The notes: generated by a model from the letters alone, not told the origin. 64,000 nt of DNA from Jatrophihabitans sp. GAS493 (GCF_900230215.1 NZ_LT907982.1:2604001-2668000), one strand, 5' to 3'. Numbered from the stretch's first letter, positions 17,996 to 25,870 are shown. Numbers and translations are program-made.

Positions 17996-18709
17996 TCAGC
18001 CGGATGCGTTGAAGCGGATGGCTGGGCGGCGGGGATCCTCCAACCGAACGACGACGTCGGCCCGATCCGACGGCTCGGACTCTTCGTCGTAACTGGCGAA
18101 GGCCGGCAGTGTCCAGGCCGCCTCGGCCGGGGTGTGCCGGGCCAGCGCGGCGGCGGACATGGCCAGGTGGATACGAACGTCGAACTCCAGCTCGGGGCGG
18201 ATCAGCAGCGCACCGCTGACGAGCACGATGCTGCCCGGCGGGGCCTCGATGGTGGCGGCTCGGGTCATCCGGTTGCTCACCGGATCCCGCAGGGACGGCA
18301 GGAACCGCCCCGAGCCACCCGGCCCCAACGGGTCCAGCACCTCTCGGCGCAGTGTCGCGTGATCGAGCCATCCCTCGGCGAAGGACTGCAGATCGTGACG
18401 GCCGTACTCCAGCCGCAGTGACGCGTCGCGCCAGAAGAGATCGTCACGCAGATGGGTCACGGGACGGGACCGTCGGCGCAGCGGCTCGATCAGCGCCTGC
18501 GCCAACTCGTGGGGGCGGGTCGCCCCGGCGCCGTCGATCGCGACCCGAAGCGTCGCCGTACCAGCGTGCGCTGCTGCGCCATCCTGCGCTGCTGCCGGGA
18601 AGGTGGCCAGGAACTCCGCGAGTCGCTCGACAAGCTCGGCCTCGCCGATCGGCGCGAAGGCCACAGTCGGTAGGGCTCCGCTGCGCCCCGGCGATTCGCC
18701 GCGGCTCAT
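17996..18709 (-). CDS. Uridine kinase-like protein with degenerate P-loop
   Basis: This 237-residue protein resembles actinobacterial uridine/nucleoside-kinase-like proteins: the IDGAGA segment near residue 57, THLRDDLFWRD in the lid region, and IVLVSGALLIRPEL. The Walker A that should read like GxxGxGKT is IDGAGATRPHELA, with no Lys or GKT. ATP binding by a normal P-loop is therefore doubtful, and it may be inactive or altered. It starts inside the mycoredoxin stop (4-bp overlap), so the two are co-translated. It converges with nudC. Confidence 0.7.
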   Translation of the reverse strand: MSRGESPGRSGALPTVAFAPIGEAELVERLAEFLATFPAAAQDGAAAHAGTATLRVAIDGAGATRPHELAQALIEPLRRRSRPVTHLRDDLFWRDASLRLEYGRHDLQSFAEGWLDHATLRREVLDPLGPGGSGRFLPSLRDPVSNRMTRAATIEAPPGSIVLVSGALLIRPELEFDVRIHLAMSAAALARHTPAEAAWTLPAFASYDEESEPSDRADVVVRLEDPRRPAIRFNASG

Positions 18710-18957
18710 GCCACCGACGCGAGCTGCTCCTTGACCTGGGCCACCGACGGGTTGGTGAGTGCACTTCCGTCGGCGAAGACGAGCGTCGGGACGGTCTGGT
18801 TGCCACCGTTGACCTTCATCACCAGGTCGGCCGCGGCTTCGTCGAGTTCGATGTTCACCTCTTCATAGGCGATACCCTCACGATCGAGCATCGTCTTCAG
18901 ACGCTTGCAGTAGCTGCACCACGTCGTCGAGTACATCGTCACATCTGCCACGGTCAT
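18706..18957 (-). CDS. mrx1: Mycoredoxin (glutaredoxin-like)
   Basis: An 83-residue glutaredoxin-fold protein with active site CSYC near residues 14-17, the TVP cis-proline loop and a conserved GG. Mycoredoxins reduce mycothiolated proteins in actinobacteria. Placement beside uvrD2 matches M. tuberculosis Rv3198A. It is the first gene of a minus-strand pair, and its promoter must lie in the 166-bp space shared with uvrD2. Confidence 0.9.
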   Translation of the reverse strand: MTVADVTMYSTTWCSYCKRLKTMLDREGIAYEEVNIELDEAAADLVMKVNGGNQTVPTLVFADGSALTNPSVAQVKEQLASVA

Positions 18958-19123
18958 TGCCTCTCAATGTCTAACTCATCCGGATCGCGTACAGCTGGCA
19001 CAACACCGTCGCCGGGCGGGTTCTTCCGCCGAAAGCGAAACTGACCGCGAATTTGCCGCCGAGTGCGTCACTCCGGCCAAGGCGGGTGCAGAAGTTGTCG
19101 CACCACGCTGGCAGGATCGCGGG

Positions 19124-21175
19124 GTGACCCATTCCCGAAGCGTGCTCGACGGTCTGGACGCCGAACAGCGTGAGGCGGCCCAAGCCGTCCGGGGGCCCGT
19201 CTGCATCCTGGCCGGCGCCGGCACCGGCAAGACCCGAGCGATCACGCATCGGATCGCCTACGCGGTAGGAAGCGAGGCGGTGCCGGCCGGGCAGCTGCTC
19301 GCCCTCACCTTCACCGCCCGCGCGGCCGGCGAGCTCCGCACCCGGCTGCGGACCCTCGGGGCGCACGGGGTGCAGGCGCGAACCTTCCACGCCGCCGCCC
19401 TCCGTCAGCTCAGTTACTTCTCGCCCCGGGTGCTGGGCGGGGAGATGCCTGAGGTCGTCCCGAACACGATCCGGCTCGTCGCCAATGCGGCGGCCCGAAC
19501 CCGGCTGCGCAGTGATCGGGCCGAGGTCCGTGACCTCGCCGCCGAGATCGACTGGGCCAAGGCGGTGCTGGCCGCCCCGCAGGACTATCCCGAGCGGGCC
19601 CTGGCCGCCGGGCGCCAACCACCACTCACCCCCGCCGTGGTGGCGCAGGTGTACGCCGAGTACGAACAGTCCAAGCGCCGCGCCGGGCAGCTGGACTTCG
19701 CGGATCTGCTCCTCATCATGGCTGGGGCGATCGAGCAGCACGCGGACGTCGCCGAGGAGATTCGTTCCCGCTACCGGCACTTCGTCGTCGACGAGTACCA
19801 GGACGTCTCGCCGCTGCAGCAGCGGATCCTCGACGCTTGGCTCGGTGACCGGGACGATCTCTGCGTCGTCGGCGACGCGAACCAGACCATCTACTCCTTC
19901 GCCGGAGCCACCCCACAGCACCTGCTGAGGTTCACCGCGCGCTTCCCGCAGGCCGTGGTCGTGAAGCTTGAGCGTGACTACCGTTCGACGCCGCAGGTGG
20001 TGGAGCTGGCGAACCGGCTGGTCGCCTCGGCGCCGACGCCGAGGTCCAGCCCGCAGGCCGGTTCAGCGCCGATCTCCGGCAACGGCACCCGACTGCGGTT
20101 GATCGGGCAGCGCCCGGACGGCCCGCCGCCCACGTTCACTGAGTTCGACGACGAACCGGCGGAGGCGGCGGCGGTCGCGGCGGCCTGTCGACGGCTGATC
20201 GAGCAGGGAACACCCCCGGCCGAGATCGCCGTCCTCTTCCGGATCAATGCTCAGTCTGAGGTGTATGAGCAGGCACTCTCCGGGGCCGGAGTGGCGTACG
20301 TGTTGCGCGGCGGCGAGCGTTTCTTCGACCGCCCGGAGATCCGCGAGGCCCGACTGCTGCTGCGCGGCGCCGCCCGCTCGGATGATCGAGAGCTTCCGCT
20401 GACCGAGACGGTCCGCGGCGTACTGGCCGGCTCCGGTTGGCACCCGGACGCGCCGCCGACCGGGGGGAGCGCCCGCGAGCGTTGGGAGTCGCTCGCTGCG
20501 TTGGTGAGCCTGGCCGACGATCTGATCGCCACGAACCCGCAGGCGCACCTGGTGGAGCTGGTGGAGGAGCTCGATCAGCGCGCCTCGGCCCAGCACGCCC
20601 CGACCGTTCAGGGGGTGACGCTCTCCTCGCTGCACTCGGCGAAGGGCTTGGAGTGGGATGCCGTCTTCCTGGTCGGGCTCACCGACACCACCCTGCCGAT
20701 CTCGCACGCCACCACCGACGATCAGGTCGCTGAGGAGCGGCGGCTGCTCTACGTGGGGATCACCCGCGCCCGCGAGCAGCTGGCCCTCTCCTGGGCGCTG
20801 GCTCGCAGTCCCGGGCAGCGCCGGGGGCGGCGACCGAGTCGCTTCCTCGACGGGCTACGCCCGGCCAGCTCGTCAGCGGCGGTCGAGGCCCGTTCGAAGA
20901 AGAAGGCAGTCGCCGTCGAGGCCAATGATGCCGAGCTCTTCGGCCGGCTGCGAGCCTGGCGTCGGATTCAGGCCGACGCCCAGAAAGTGCCGGCTTTTGT
21001 TGTCTTCTCTGACGCCACGCTGGTGGCGATAGCCGACGTTGCTCCGACATCGCGCAGTGCCCTGGCAGCGGTCTCCGGCGTGGGGCCGGCCAAACTGGAT
21101 CGCTATGCGGAGCCGATTCTGGCCGTCCTGGCCGGCGGCACCCCGGAAGAGGTCGGCCCGGTAGCGGTCAGCTGA
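19124..21175 (+). CDS. uvrD2: UvrD2-type DNA helicase with HRDC domain
   Basis: A superfamily 1A helicase of 683 residues: Walker A AGAGTGKTRA (about 27-36), DEYQDVSPLQ, GDANQTIYSF, HSAKGLEWD and LLYVGITRAREQL. A C-terminal HRDC domain (about 605-675) identifies the UvrD2 type. Mycobacterial UvrD2 has a tetracysteine module between motor and HRDC; here that stretch (about 555-605) is basic and has no cysteine. GTG start at 19124, with a CAGGAT box six nucleotides upstream. The whiB7 locus follows, as in mycobacteria. Confidence 0.92.
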   Translation: MTHSRSVLDGLDAEQREAAQAVRGPVCILAGAGTGKTRAITHRIAYAVGSEAVPAGQLLALTFTARAAGELRTRLRTLGAHGVQARTFHAAALRQLSYFSPRVLGGEMPEVVPNTIRLVANAAARTRLRSDRAEVRDLAAEIDWAKAVLAAPQDYPERALAAGRQPPLTPAVVAQVYAEYEQSKRRAGQLDFADLLLIMAGAIEQHADVAEEIRSRYRHFVVDEYQDVSPLQQRILDAWLGDRDDLCVVGDANQTIYSFAGATPQHLLRFTARFPQAVVVKLERDYRSTPQVVELANRLVASAPTPRSSPQAGSAPISGNGTRLRLIGQRPDGPPPTFTEFDDEPAEAAAVAAACRRLIEQGTPPAEIAVLFRINAQSEVYEQALSGAGVAYVLRGGERFFDRPEIREARLLLRGAARSDDRELPLTETVRGVLAGSGWHPDAPPTGGSARERWESLAALVSLADDLIATNPQAHLVELVEELDQRASAQHAPTVQGVTLSSLHSAKGLEWDAVFLVGLTDTTLPISHATTDDQVAEERRLLYVGITRAREQLALSWALARSPGQRRGRRPSRFLDGLRPASSSAAVEARSKKKAVAVEANDAELFGRLRAWRRIQADAQKVPAFVVFSDATLVAIADVAPTSRSALAAVSGVGPAKLDRYAEPILAVLAGGTPEEVGPVAVS

Positions 21176-21222
21176 TCGCCGAAGCGGCACGAGGATCTGC
21201 GAACACGGCGCGAAAAGTTTCT

Positions 21223-21264
21223 CGATTTAATTCGATTGCGCTGTCCGCGGATGATGGATAGCCT
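21223..21264 (+). promoter_or_regulatory. Probable WhiB7-activated whiB7 promoter
   Basis: A -35 TTGCGC (21236-21241) and a -10 TAGCCT (21259-21264) are separated by exactly 17 bp. Directly upstream of the -35 is a near-palindromic AT-rich block (21223-21235, TCGATTTAATTCGA region). WhiB7 is known to autoactivate promoters that carry an AT-rich element just upstream of -35, bound by its AT-hook. The match is by inspection. Confidence 0.65.
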
Positions 21265-21338
21265 CTCTTTGAAGCACGACGCGAAAGCGCGTCTGCGGCG
21301 CTGCTCGCAGTGCCTGACCAACCGAAGGAGGTGCCCCC

Positions 21339-21704
21339 ATGAAGAACTCAGGAATGTTCGCTGACCTTGACTTCCAGCCGAAGTCTGCCCAGCTGAGCGC
21401 GTTCGGTTCGCCGACCGTGGGGGCAGATTTCGGTTGGCGTCGCGAAGCGCGGCCAGGCAGCGACGCAATGGGCTTCACCCGCCCGGCTGATCTTCGCGAT
21501 ATGCAGGCCGTTGCCTGCTTCGCCGGCGTAGGCACGTCGATCCACGAGGGCACCACTGTCAGTGGCGCCGGGTATGGATTCACTGTCACCGCTTCGCGAC
21601 ACGCATCGGCCAACGCCACCGCTGCCAAGTCGGCGCTGATCGCACCGACAATGGCTGCCAAGCGCGGCGCCCCGCCTCGAGGGAATCGAAGTCTGATCAC
21701 TTGA
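21339..21704 (+). CDS. whiB7 leader ORF, 121 aa, unknown
   Basis: This ORF has one of the best ribosome-binding sites in the window (AAGGAGG, about 21322-21328) and starts 75 nt after the predicted whiB7 promoter. The product is unrecognised, with no domain, signal or membrane helix. Its stop falls 17 nt before the stem of an intrinsic terminator, so its translation could control read-through into whiB7, as in known ribosome-mediated whiB7 attenuation. At 121 codons it is long for an upstream ORF. The functional peptide could be shorter, or the ORF could be a real protein gene. Confidence 0.5.
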   Translation: MKNSGMFADLDFQPKSAQLSAFGSPTVGADFGWRREARPGSDAMGFTRPADLRDMQAVACFAGVGTSIHEGTTVSGAGYGFTVTASRHASANATAAKSALIAPTMAAKRGAPPRGNRSLIT

Positions 21705-21706
21705 TC

Positions 21707-21718
21707 AGGTTCGAACCT
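21707..21718 (+). promoter_or_regulatory. Palindrome before the whiB7 attenuator
   Basis: AGGTTCGAACCT is a perfect 12-bp palindrome between the leader-ORF stop and the terminator stem. It could help form an alternative (antiterminator) structure. Confidence 0.4.
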
Positions 21719-21721
21719 TCG

Positions 21722-21764
21722 AGGCCGCGGCTCCCACTTGGGAACCGCGGCCTTCTTTCGTTTT
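21722..21764 (+). terminator. Intrinsic terminator/attenuator upstream of whiB7
   Basis: A 14-bp stem with one mismatch pairs 21722-21735 with 21740-21753 around an ACTT loop, followed by TTCTTTCGTTTT. It lies between the leader ORF and whiB7, about 100 nt before the whiB7 start, so transcription must pass it to express whiB7. This fits the known attenuation of whiB7/wblC genes. Confidence 0.8.
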
Positions 21765-21866
21765 CGGCCCCGTTCCAACGCAGCACCTCCAAAGTCCGCC
21801 CGCTGACCACCACTCGAAGAACCGCAGCACTCGCTAAGAAACCGAATACGAAACCGAAGGACCGAC

Positions 21867-22211
21867 ATGACGCTCAGCTGCTTACCCACCGATGACATCA
21901 CCTCTGGGAGCGCGCTGGAACTGGCCCACACGGGTCTGGTGCTCGACCCGCTCTCACCCAGCTGCCCGGCCGACCTGCCTTGCCAGGTCCGCGACGCGGA
22001 CCTCTGGTTCGCCGACACACCGGTTCAGCTCGAGGCGGCCAAGGCGCTCTGCCAGGACTGCCCCGTGCGTCAGGCTTGCCTGGCCGGCGCTCTCGAGCGG
22101 CGTGAGCCGTGGGGCGTCTGGGGTGGCGAGATCTTCGACCACGGTGTTGTGCTCGCCCGCAAGCGTGGCCGTGGACGGCCGCGCAAATCCGACCAGGACG
22201 TCGCCGCGTGA
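21867..22211 (+). CDS. whiB7: WhiB7 transcriptional regulator
   Basis: WhiB7 is an Fe-S protein that binds sigma-A and activates intrinsic antibiotic-resistance genes. The 114-residue protein has the four cluster cysteines (LPCQVRD, LCQDC, ACLAG), the GVWGGEIF turn, and a C-terminal AT-hook (RGRGRPRKSD). The AT-hook separates WhiB7 from other WhiB proteins. ATG start with AAGGA upstream. It lies next to uvrD2 and the ABC1 gene, as in mycobacteria. Confidence 0.95.
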   Translation: MTLSCLPTDDITSGSALELAHTGLVLDPLSPSCPADLPCQVRDADLWFADTPVQLEAAKALCQDCPVRQACLAGALERREPWGVWGGEIFDHGVVLARKRGRGRPRKSDQDVAA

Positions 22212-22264
22212 GCGGAGGTGCCCACCCGCAGACCGCGGGAACCCAACTTTTCAGGAGAGATCAG

Positions 22265-22438
22265 ATGAACACGCTTTACGCCGCACTGGCGCGTGAACGA
22301 CTACTCGATGGCTATCGCGAAGCGGAGCAGGCCAAGCACGTTGGCGTGGCCCGCACCCGTTCGCGGGGCGATCTGCGGCAGTACCGCCGTAGCTCGCTCA
22401 CCACTCGGGTCTGGCGGAGCCGGCTTCGGCTCCGCTAA
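22265..22438 (+). CDS. Small basic protein, 57 aa, unknown
   Basis: A short ORF with a good ribosome-binding site (AGGAGAGATCAG before ATG) 53 nt after whiB7. The product starts MNTLYAALARERL and is strongly basic, with 13 Arg and no cysteine or membrane helix. It is probably co-transcribed with whiB7. I do not recognise the family. A ribosome- or nucleic-acid-associated role is only a guess from charge. Confidence 0.6.
   Translation: MNTLYAALARERLLDGYREAEQAKHVGVARTRSRGDLRQYRRSSLTTRVWRSRLRLR
22414..22435 (+). terminator. Hairpin at the end of the whiB7 transcript
   Basis: A perfect 9-bp stem (GCGGAGCCG/CGGCTCCGC) with a 4-nt loop overlaps the end of the 57-aa ORF. No U-run follows, so it may be a weak terminator or an RNA-stabilising hairpin. 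Confidence 0.45.
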
Positions 22439-22526
22439 GCCAACCGGAGTCATCCAAGAAATGTAGGCATCGCAACGCCGGTAGCCAATGGTCGCCGAAT
22501 AGTGGCCCCAGGCAGGAGGTGGGTGA

Positions 22527-23888
22527 CTATTCGGCGAAGCCGGGCTGCCAGCGTTGCGCCAGAGCCCGGTAAGGCGCCGTCGCGCCGAGCTGGCACAGAA
22601 CCGCGATCGAGCCCAGGCTCACGCGGTGCAGGAGCAGGTAGTCGGGCGGAAGGTTGAACATCCGCCCGACCCTGGCCTCCTCGTTTCGGGGATCACCGAT
22701 CCGCGCGGCCTGGGAGCGCATCCAGTCCCGGGTGAAGGTGAAGTTCTCCACGGTCAGCGGATCCAGGATCGGACGCAGATAGTCCAGCACCTGCTGGGCG
22801 TCGAGTTCGATCCCCGGACGGATGAATCCGAACTCGGTCATCTCCTTGATCAACTCGGCCTTGCGCCCGTCCAGCGCCAACCGGGTCATCCGTCCGAGCG
22901 GCTTCGGCGAGCCGTTGGGCAGCCGGGCCACGGCCCCGAAGTCGAGTACTCCGAGGCGTCCATCGGCACTGATCCGGAAATTGCCAGGGTGTGGATCGGC
23001 GTGCAGCAGACCGGCGCGCTCCGGCGATGAATACTGCAACAAGGCCAAGGTATATCCAGCCCGGTCACGCTGAGCCTGGGTGCCGGAGTCGATGATCTCC
23101 GAAACCGGGGTGCCGTCGATCCACTCGGTCACCAGCACCTTCGGGGCACTGGCGACAACTCGCCCGACCAGGATGTCCGGGTCGTCGGCGTAGGCCTTGG
23201 CGAAGCCGCGCTGGGCGTCGGCCTCCATCCCGTAGTCGAGTTCCTCGAGGATCCGCTCCTTCAGTTCGCTGATGAGCGGCTTCACGTCCATACCGGGAGA
23301 CATCCGCCCGAAGAGCCAGGCCAGGCGGGAGAGCTGGGTGAAGTCGGCCATGAGCGCTGGCCCGGCGCCCGGGTACTGGATCTTCACCGCCACTTCGCGG
23401 CCGTCGCTCCAGATGGCCTTGTGAACCTGTCCGATGCTCGCCGCGGCCGCCGGAGTGTCGTCGAACTCCTGGAAGCGCTTGGTCCAGCTCTTGCCGAACT
23501 GCTCGTCGAGAACCCGGTGCATCGTCGCGGCCGGCATCGGGGGGGCGGAGTCCTGCAGTTTGGTCAGGGCTTCCCGGTAGGGCGCGGCTGAGGCCTCCGG
23601 CAGCGCGGCCTCGAAGATCGAGAGGGCCTGCCCCAGCTTCATCGCGCCGCCCTTGAGCTCGCCCAGGACAGTGAAGAGCTGCTCGGCGGTGCGCTGCTGG
23701 AATTCGGCGGCGACGTCCTCGGCCGATTTGCCGGTGATTCGCTTGCCGATTCCGACCGTCGCTCGTCCGGCTGCCCCCAACGGAAGCGTAGCCAGACGGG
23801 CCGTTCGCGCGACCCTGCGCTGCGGGATATCGGTGCCGTCCTTCACCTTGCCAACATAGGCCATCGGCCTGTGGGGTGTGGTATTCAT
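22527..23888 (-). CDS. ABC1/UbiB-family atypical kinase
   Basis: A 453-residue member of the ABC1 (AarF/UbiB/ADCK) family. The KxGQ motif (KLGQALSIFE), the Ala-rich loop AAASIGQVHKA, the VAVKIQYPG lysine motif and the metal-binding DFGAVAR segment are visible. Family members are atypical kinases or ATPases, often linked to lipid or quinone metabolism. Its start overlaps the stop of the upstream E1-like gene (ATGA), so the two are translationally coupled. M. tuberculosis has an ABC1 gene (Rv3197) at the same place beside whiB7. Confidence 0.9.
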   Translation of the reverse strand: MNTTPHRPMAYVGKVKDGTDIPQRRVARTARLATLPLGAAGRATVGIGKRITGKSAEDVAAEFQQRTAEQLFTVLGELKGGAMKLGQALSIFEAALPEASAAPYREALTKLQDSAPPMPAATMHRVLDEQFGKSWTKRFQEFDDTPAAAASIGQVHKAIWSDGREVAVKIQYPGAGPALMADFTQLSRLAWLFGRMSPGMDVKPLISELKERILEELDYGMEADAQRGFAKAYADDPDILVGRVVASAPKVLVTEWIDGTPVSEIIDSGTQAQRDRAGYTLALLQYSSPERAGLLHADPHPGNFRISADGRLGVLDFGAVARLPNGSPKPLGRMTRLALDGRKAELIKEMTEFGFIRPGIELDAQQVLDYLRPILDPLTVENFTFTRDWMRSQAARIGDPRNEEARVGRMFNLPPDYLLLHRVSLGSIAVLCQLGATAPYRALAQRWQPGFAE

Positions 23889-24931
23889 CGCCCGGAATCC
23901 GCCGGATCGTGTCCCTGGCAGTCACAGCGCGGATGAGCGCTCCAGGTTCTGCGGCGCAGCCGCCAGTCGGGCAGGTGCAGCTCCAGAGTGGCATCGATGG
24001 TGCTGACCTCCTCACCGTCCAGATAGGCGAGCGCCTGCAGCGCGGCCAGCCCGGAGGTTGTGACCGCGAGCGCCGAATCCGACGGGGGAGGATGCCGGGT
24101 CGACAGCGACAGCTGGGCCGCCAACGCCGACCAGGCGCTGTCGCGATCGAGCCGGTGTAGGTCGGCGCAGTGCAGGCAACTCGACAGACCGGGCACCACC
24201 GTCGGGCCGATGATCGCGTGATCACCACCGACCCACGCGACCAAGTGCGCACGGCCGAGGCGGTGCAGCGCCGAGCCGACGTCCGGATCGACAAGCCCGT
24301 CGCCGGCGAGCACCACCAGGTCGACCGGACGCTGCTCCGGTGGCACTCCGGCGTTCACCTCCGGCGCCGACCGATGCAGCGCATCCGTGGCGGCGGTGGC
24401 GAACCGGGTCCCCTCGTCAGTCGGGAGCAACCCCCCGGGAAGGCAGTGACTCAGCCGGACAACGCCGTCGCCGATGACCCGGACGTGCCCGATCCCGGCG
24501 GTGGCCAGGATCGAACCGATGGTGGCGGCCAATCGGCCGGAACCCTGCACGAGGACGATGCGTTCGGAGCGGGTGCCGAGCAGGTCGGCCCCCTTCTCGC
24601 CGCGACGAGTCCGCAGGGCGCCCAGTTCGCTCTCCAATCGCGGTGGCCCGGGGTGGCGTAACGCCCCGGAGGCGGTGACCATGAAGCCGGCCGAGTCGAG
24701 GTCGCCGCGGGCCTCGTCGATCCGGTCGGTCGGTTCGGTCGTGGGTTCGGTAGTGGGTTCGGTGACGGGTTCGGTGACGGGCGGCGTATGCCGGTGCAGC
24801 AGGGACGCCACCTCCTGGGGCACGATCCCGTCGACGATCACCCGCCGCGTGCCCAACTCGACTTGAACCGCGTGCGGGGATCGCCAGAGCACCCTCGCAT
24901 GCGGGTTGAGTACCAGTTCGGCGTCGGACAC
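23885..24931 (-). CDS. E1/ThiF-like protein of the TOMM-associated type
   Basis: The protein has an N-terminal domain (LNPHARVLWRSPHAVQVELG) like those of TOMM precursor-binding proteins, a linker of four tandem (V/T)TEP repeats, an E1-like Rossmann domain with VLVQGSGRLAATIG, and two cysteine pairs (CLHC and CDC) fitting a structural zinc site. No adenylation Arg/Asp set is obvious. It is coupled to the ABC1-kinase gene. The start is uncertain: GTG 24931 has GGGAAAG upstream and gives 348 residues, while GTG 24979 adds 16 residues. No YcaO gene is in the window, so a RiPP role is unproven. Confidence 0.7.
   Translation of the reverse strand: MSDAELVLNPHARVLWRSPHAVQVELGTRRVIVDGIVPQEVASLLHRHTPPVTEPVTEPTTEPTTEPTDRIDEARGDLDSAGFMVTASGALRHPGPPRLESELGALRTRRGEKGADLLGTRSERIVLVQGSGRLAATIGSILATAGIGHVRVIGDGVVRLSHCLPGGLLPTDEGTRFATAATDALHRSAPEVNAGVPPEQRPVDLVVLAGDGLVDPDVGSALHRLGRAHLVAWVGGDHAIIGPTVVPGLSSCLHCADLHRLDRDSAWSALAAQLSLSTRHPPPSDSALAVTTSGLAALQALAYLDGEEVSTIDATLELHLPDWRLRRRTWSAHPRCDCQGHDPADSGR
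24732..24779. repeat. In-frame 12-bp tandem repeat (TTEP linker)
   Basis: Four 12-bp units beginning GGTTCGGT run from 24732 to 24779, two of them identical. They encode the TEP-rich linker of the E1-like protein and could vary in copy number between strains. Confidence 0.75.
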
Positions 24932-24971
24932 GTGTTGCACTTTCCCAGGTTTTCCCCCGCGGTGCATTTGG

Positions 24972-25060
24972 TTATCCACAGGGATTGTGATCGTTCGATG
25001 AGCTAGAGGTCAGGAAACGCGAAGGATCACCCTCAACCCGATGTCCACACCTGTGGATAT
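24972..25060. promoter_or_regulatory. Two DnaA-box-like 9-mers
   Basis: TTATCCACA at 24972-24980 matches the DnaA consensus exactly, and TGTGGATAT at 25052-25060 is its reverse complement with one change. They lie in the divergent promoter region of the E1-like and YgjP-type genes. Two boxes are too few for an origin; a titration or regulatory site, or chance, is possible. Confidence 0.35.
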
Positions 25061-25124
25061 CGATGTGGAAAGGTCACGCGCGGTGCGCCGGCGGATTGTG
25101 AGCCTCGCTGTCACACCCAGTCGC

Positions 25125-25136
25125 TACCGTAGGGAG
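25125..25136 (+). promoter_or_regulatory. Leaderless promoter of the YgjP-type gene
   Basis: TACCGT (25125-25130) lies six nucleotides before the GTG at 25137. This favours that start over the ATG at 25041. Confidence 0.45.
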
Positions 25137-25832
25137 GTGACCGCACCCCGCCGACCATCCGGCTCGCCGCCCAAGTCGCCATCCGGCTCCTCATCGGCCT
25201 ACTCCGCCCAATCGGCCGGCCTCAACATCGCTCCCGACGTAGCCTTCGACCCGGCGGCAACCCCACTGGTCGAGGTACGGCGCAGCGCCCGGCGCCGGCG
25301 TACCGTGTCGGCCTACCGCGACGGGGATCGCATCGTCGTCCTCATCCCGCAGCGCTTCAGCCGGGCGCAGGAGCGCGAATATGTGGAGAAGATGGTCGGG
25401 CAGCTCTCCGCCACCGAGGCGCGCCGGCAGCAGCGCTCCCGCTCCCGCAGCAGCGATGAAGCCCTGATGGCCCGGGTGCGGCAGTTGAGTGAGCGCTACC
25501 TCGACGGACGGGCCTACCCAACTTCAATCCGCTGGGTCCCGGCGATGCGCACCCGTTGGGCCTCCTGCACACCGCTGGACGGGAGCATCCGGGTCTCCAC
25601 ACGGCTTCAGCAGATGCCTGATTGGGTGCTCGACTACGTGCTGGTCCACGAGTTGGTGCACCTTCAGGTGCCCGGTCACGGGCCGGAGTTCTGGGCGCTG
25701 GTAGCCAACTACCCGCGCACCGAGCGCGCCCGCGGATACCTCGACGGGGTCAGCGCCGCCGCCCACCTCGACATCGTCGAAGATGGTGACGACACCACCG
25801 ACAGCGGGCGCGGGGATCTACAAGCTAACTAA
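25137..25832 (+). CDS. YgjP-like (DUF45/M48-type) metallopeptidase
   Basis: A 231-residue protein ending in the YgjP-like zincin domain. The HELVHLQVPGHGPEFW stretch supplies HExxH plus a third His, and WASCTPLDGSIRVS is the conserved strand before it. The first 40 residues are Ser/Pro-rich. The GTG at 25137 is preferred because a -10 box sits six nucleotides upstream; an in-frame ATG at 25041 adds 32 residues. It is divergent from the E1-like gene. The substrate is not known. Confidence 0.82.
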   Translation: MTAPRRPSGSPPKSPSGSSSAYSAQSAGLNIAPDVAFDPAATPLVEVRRSARRRRTVSAYRDGDRIVVLIPQRFSRAQEREYVEKMVGQLSATEARRQQRSRSRSSDEALMARVRQLSERYLDGRAYPTSIRWVPAMRTRWASCTPLDGSIRVSTRLQQMPDWVLDYVLVHELVHLQVPGHGPEFWALVANYPRTERARGYLDGVSAAAHLDIVEDGDDTTDSGRGDLQAN

Positions 25833-25870
25833 CTTAGCCGAACTGTCGGGGTCGGTATCGCCACCCGGCG

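Noticed and set aside
23885-24931. Active adenylating ThiF/MoeB enzyme
   Set aside because: The adenylation residues and a complete GxGxxG as in MoeZ are not visible; only an E1-like fold is supported.
24972-25060. Chromosomal replication origin
   Set aside because: Only two DnaA-like boxes, and no dnaA, dnaN, parAB or AT-rich unwinding element nearby.
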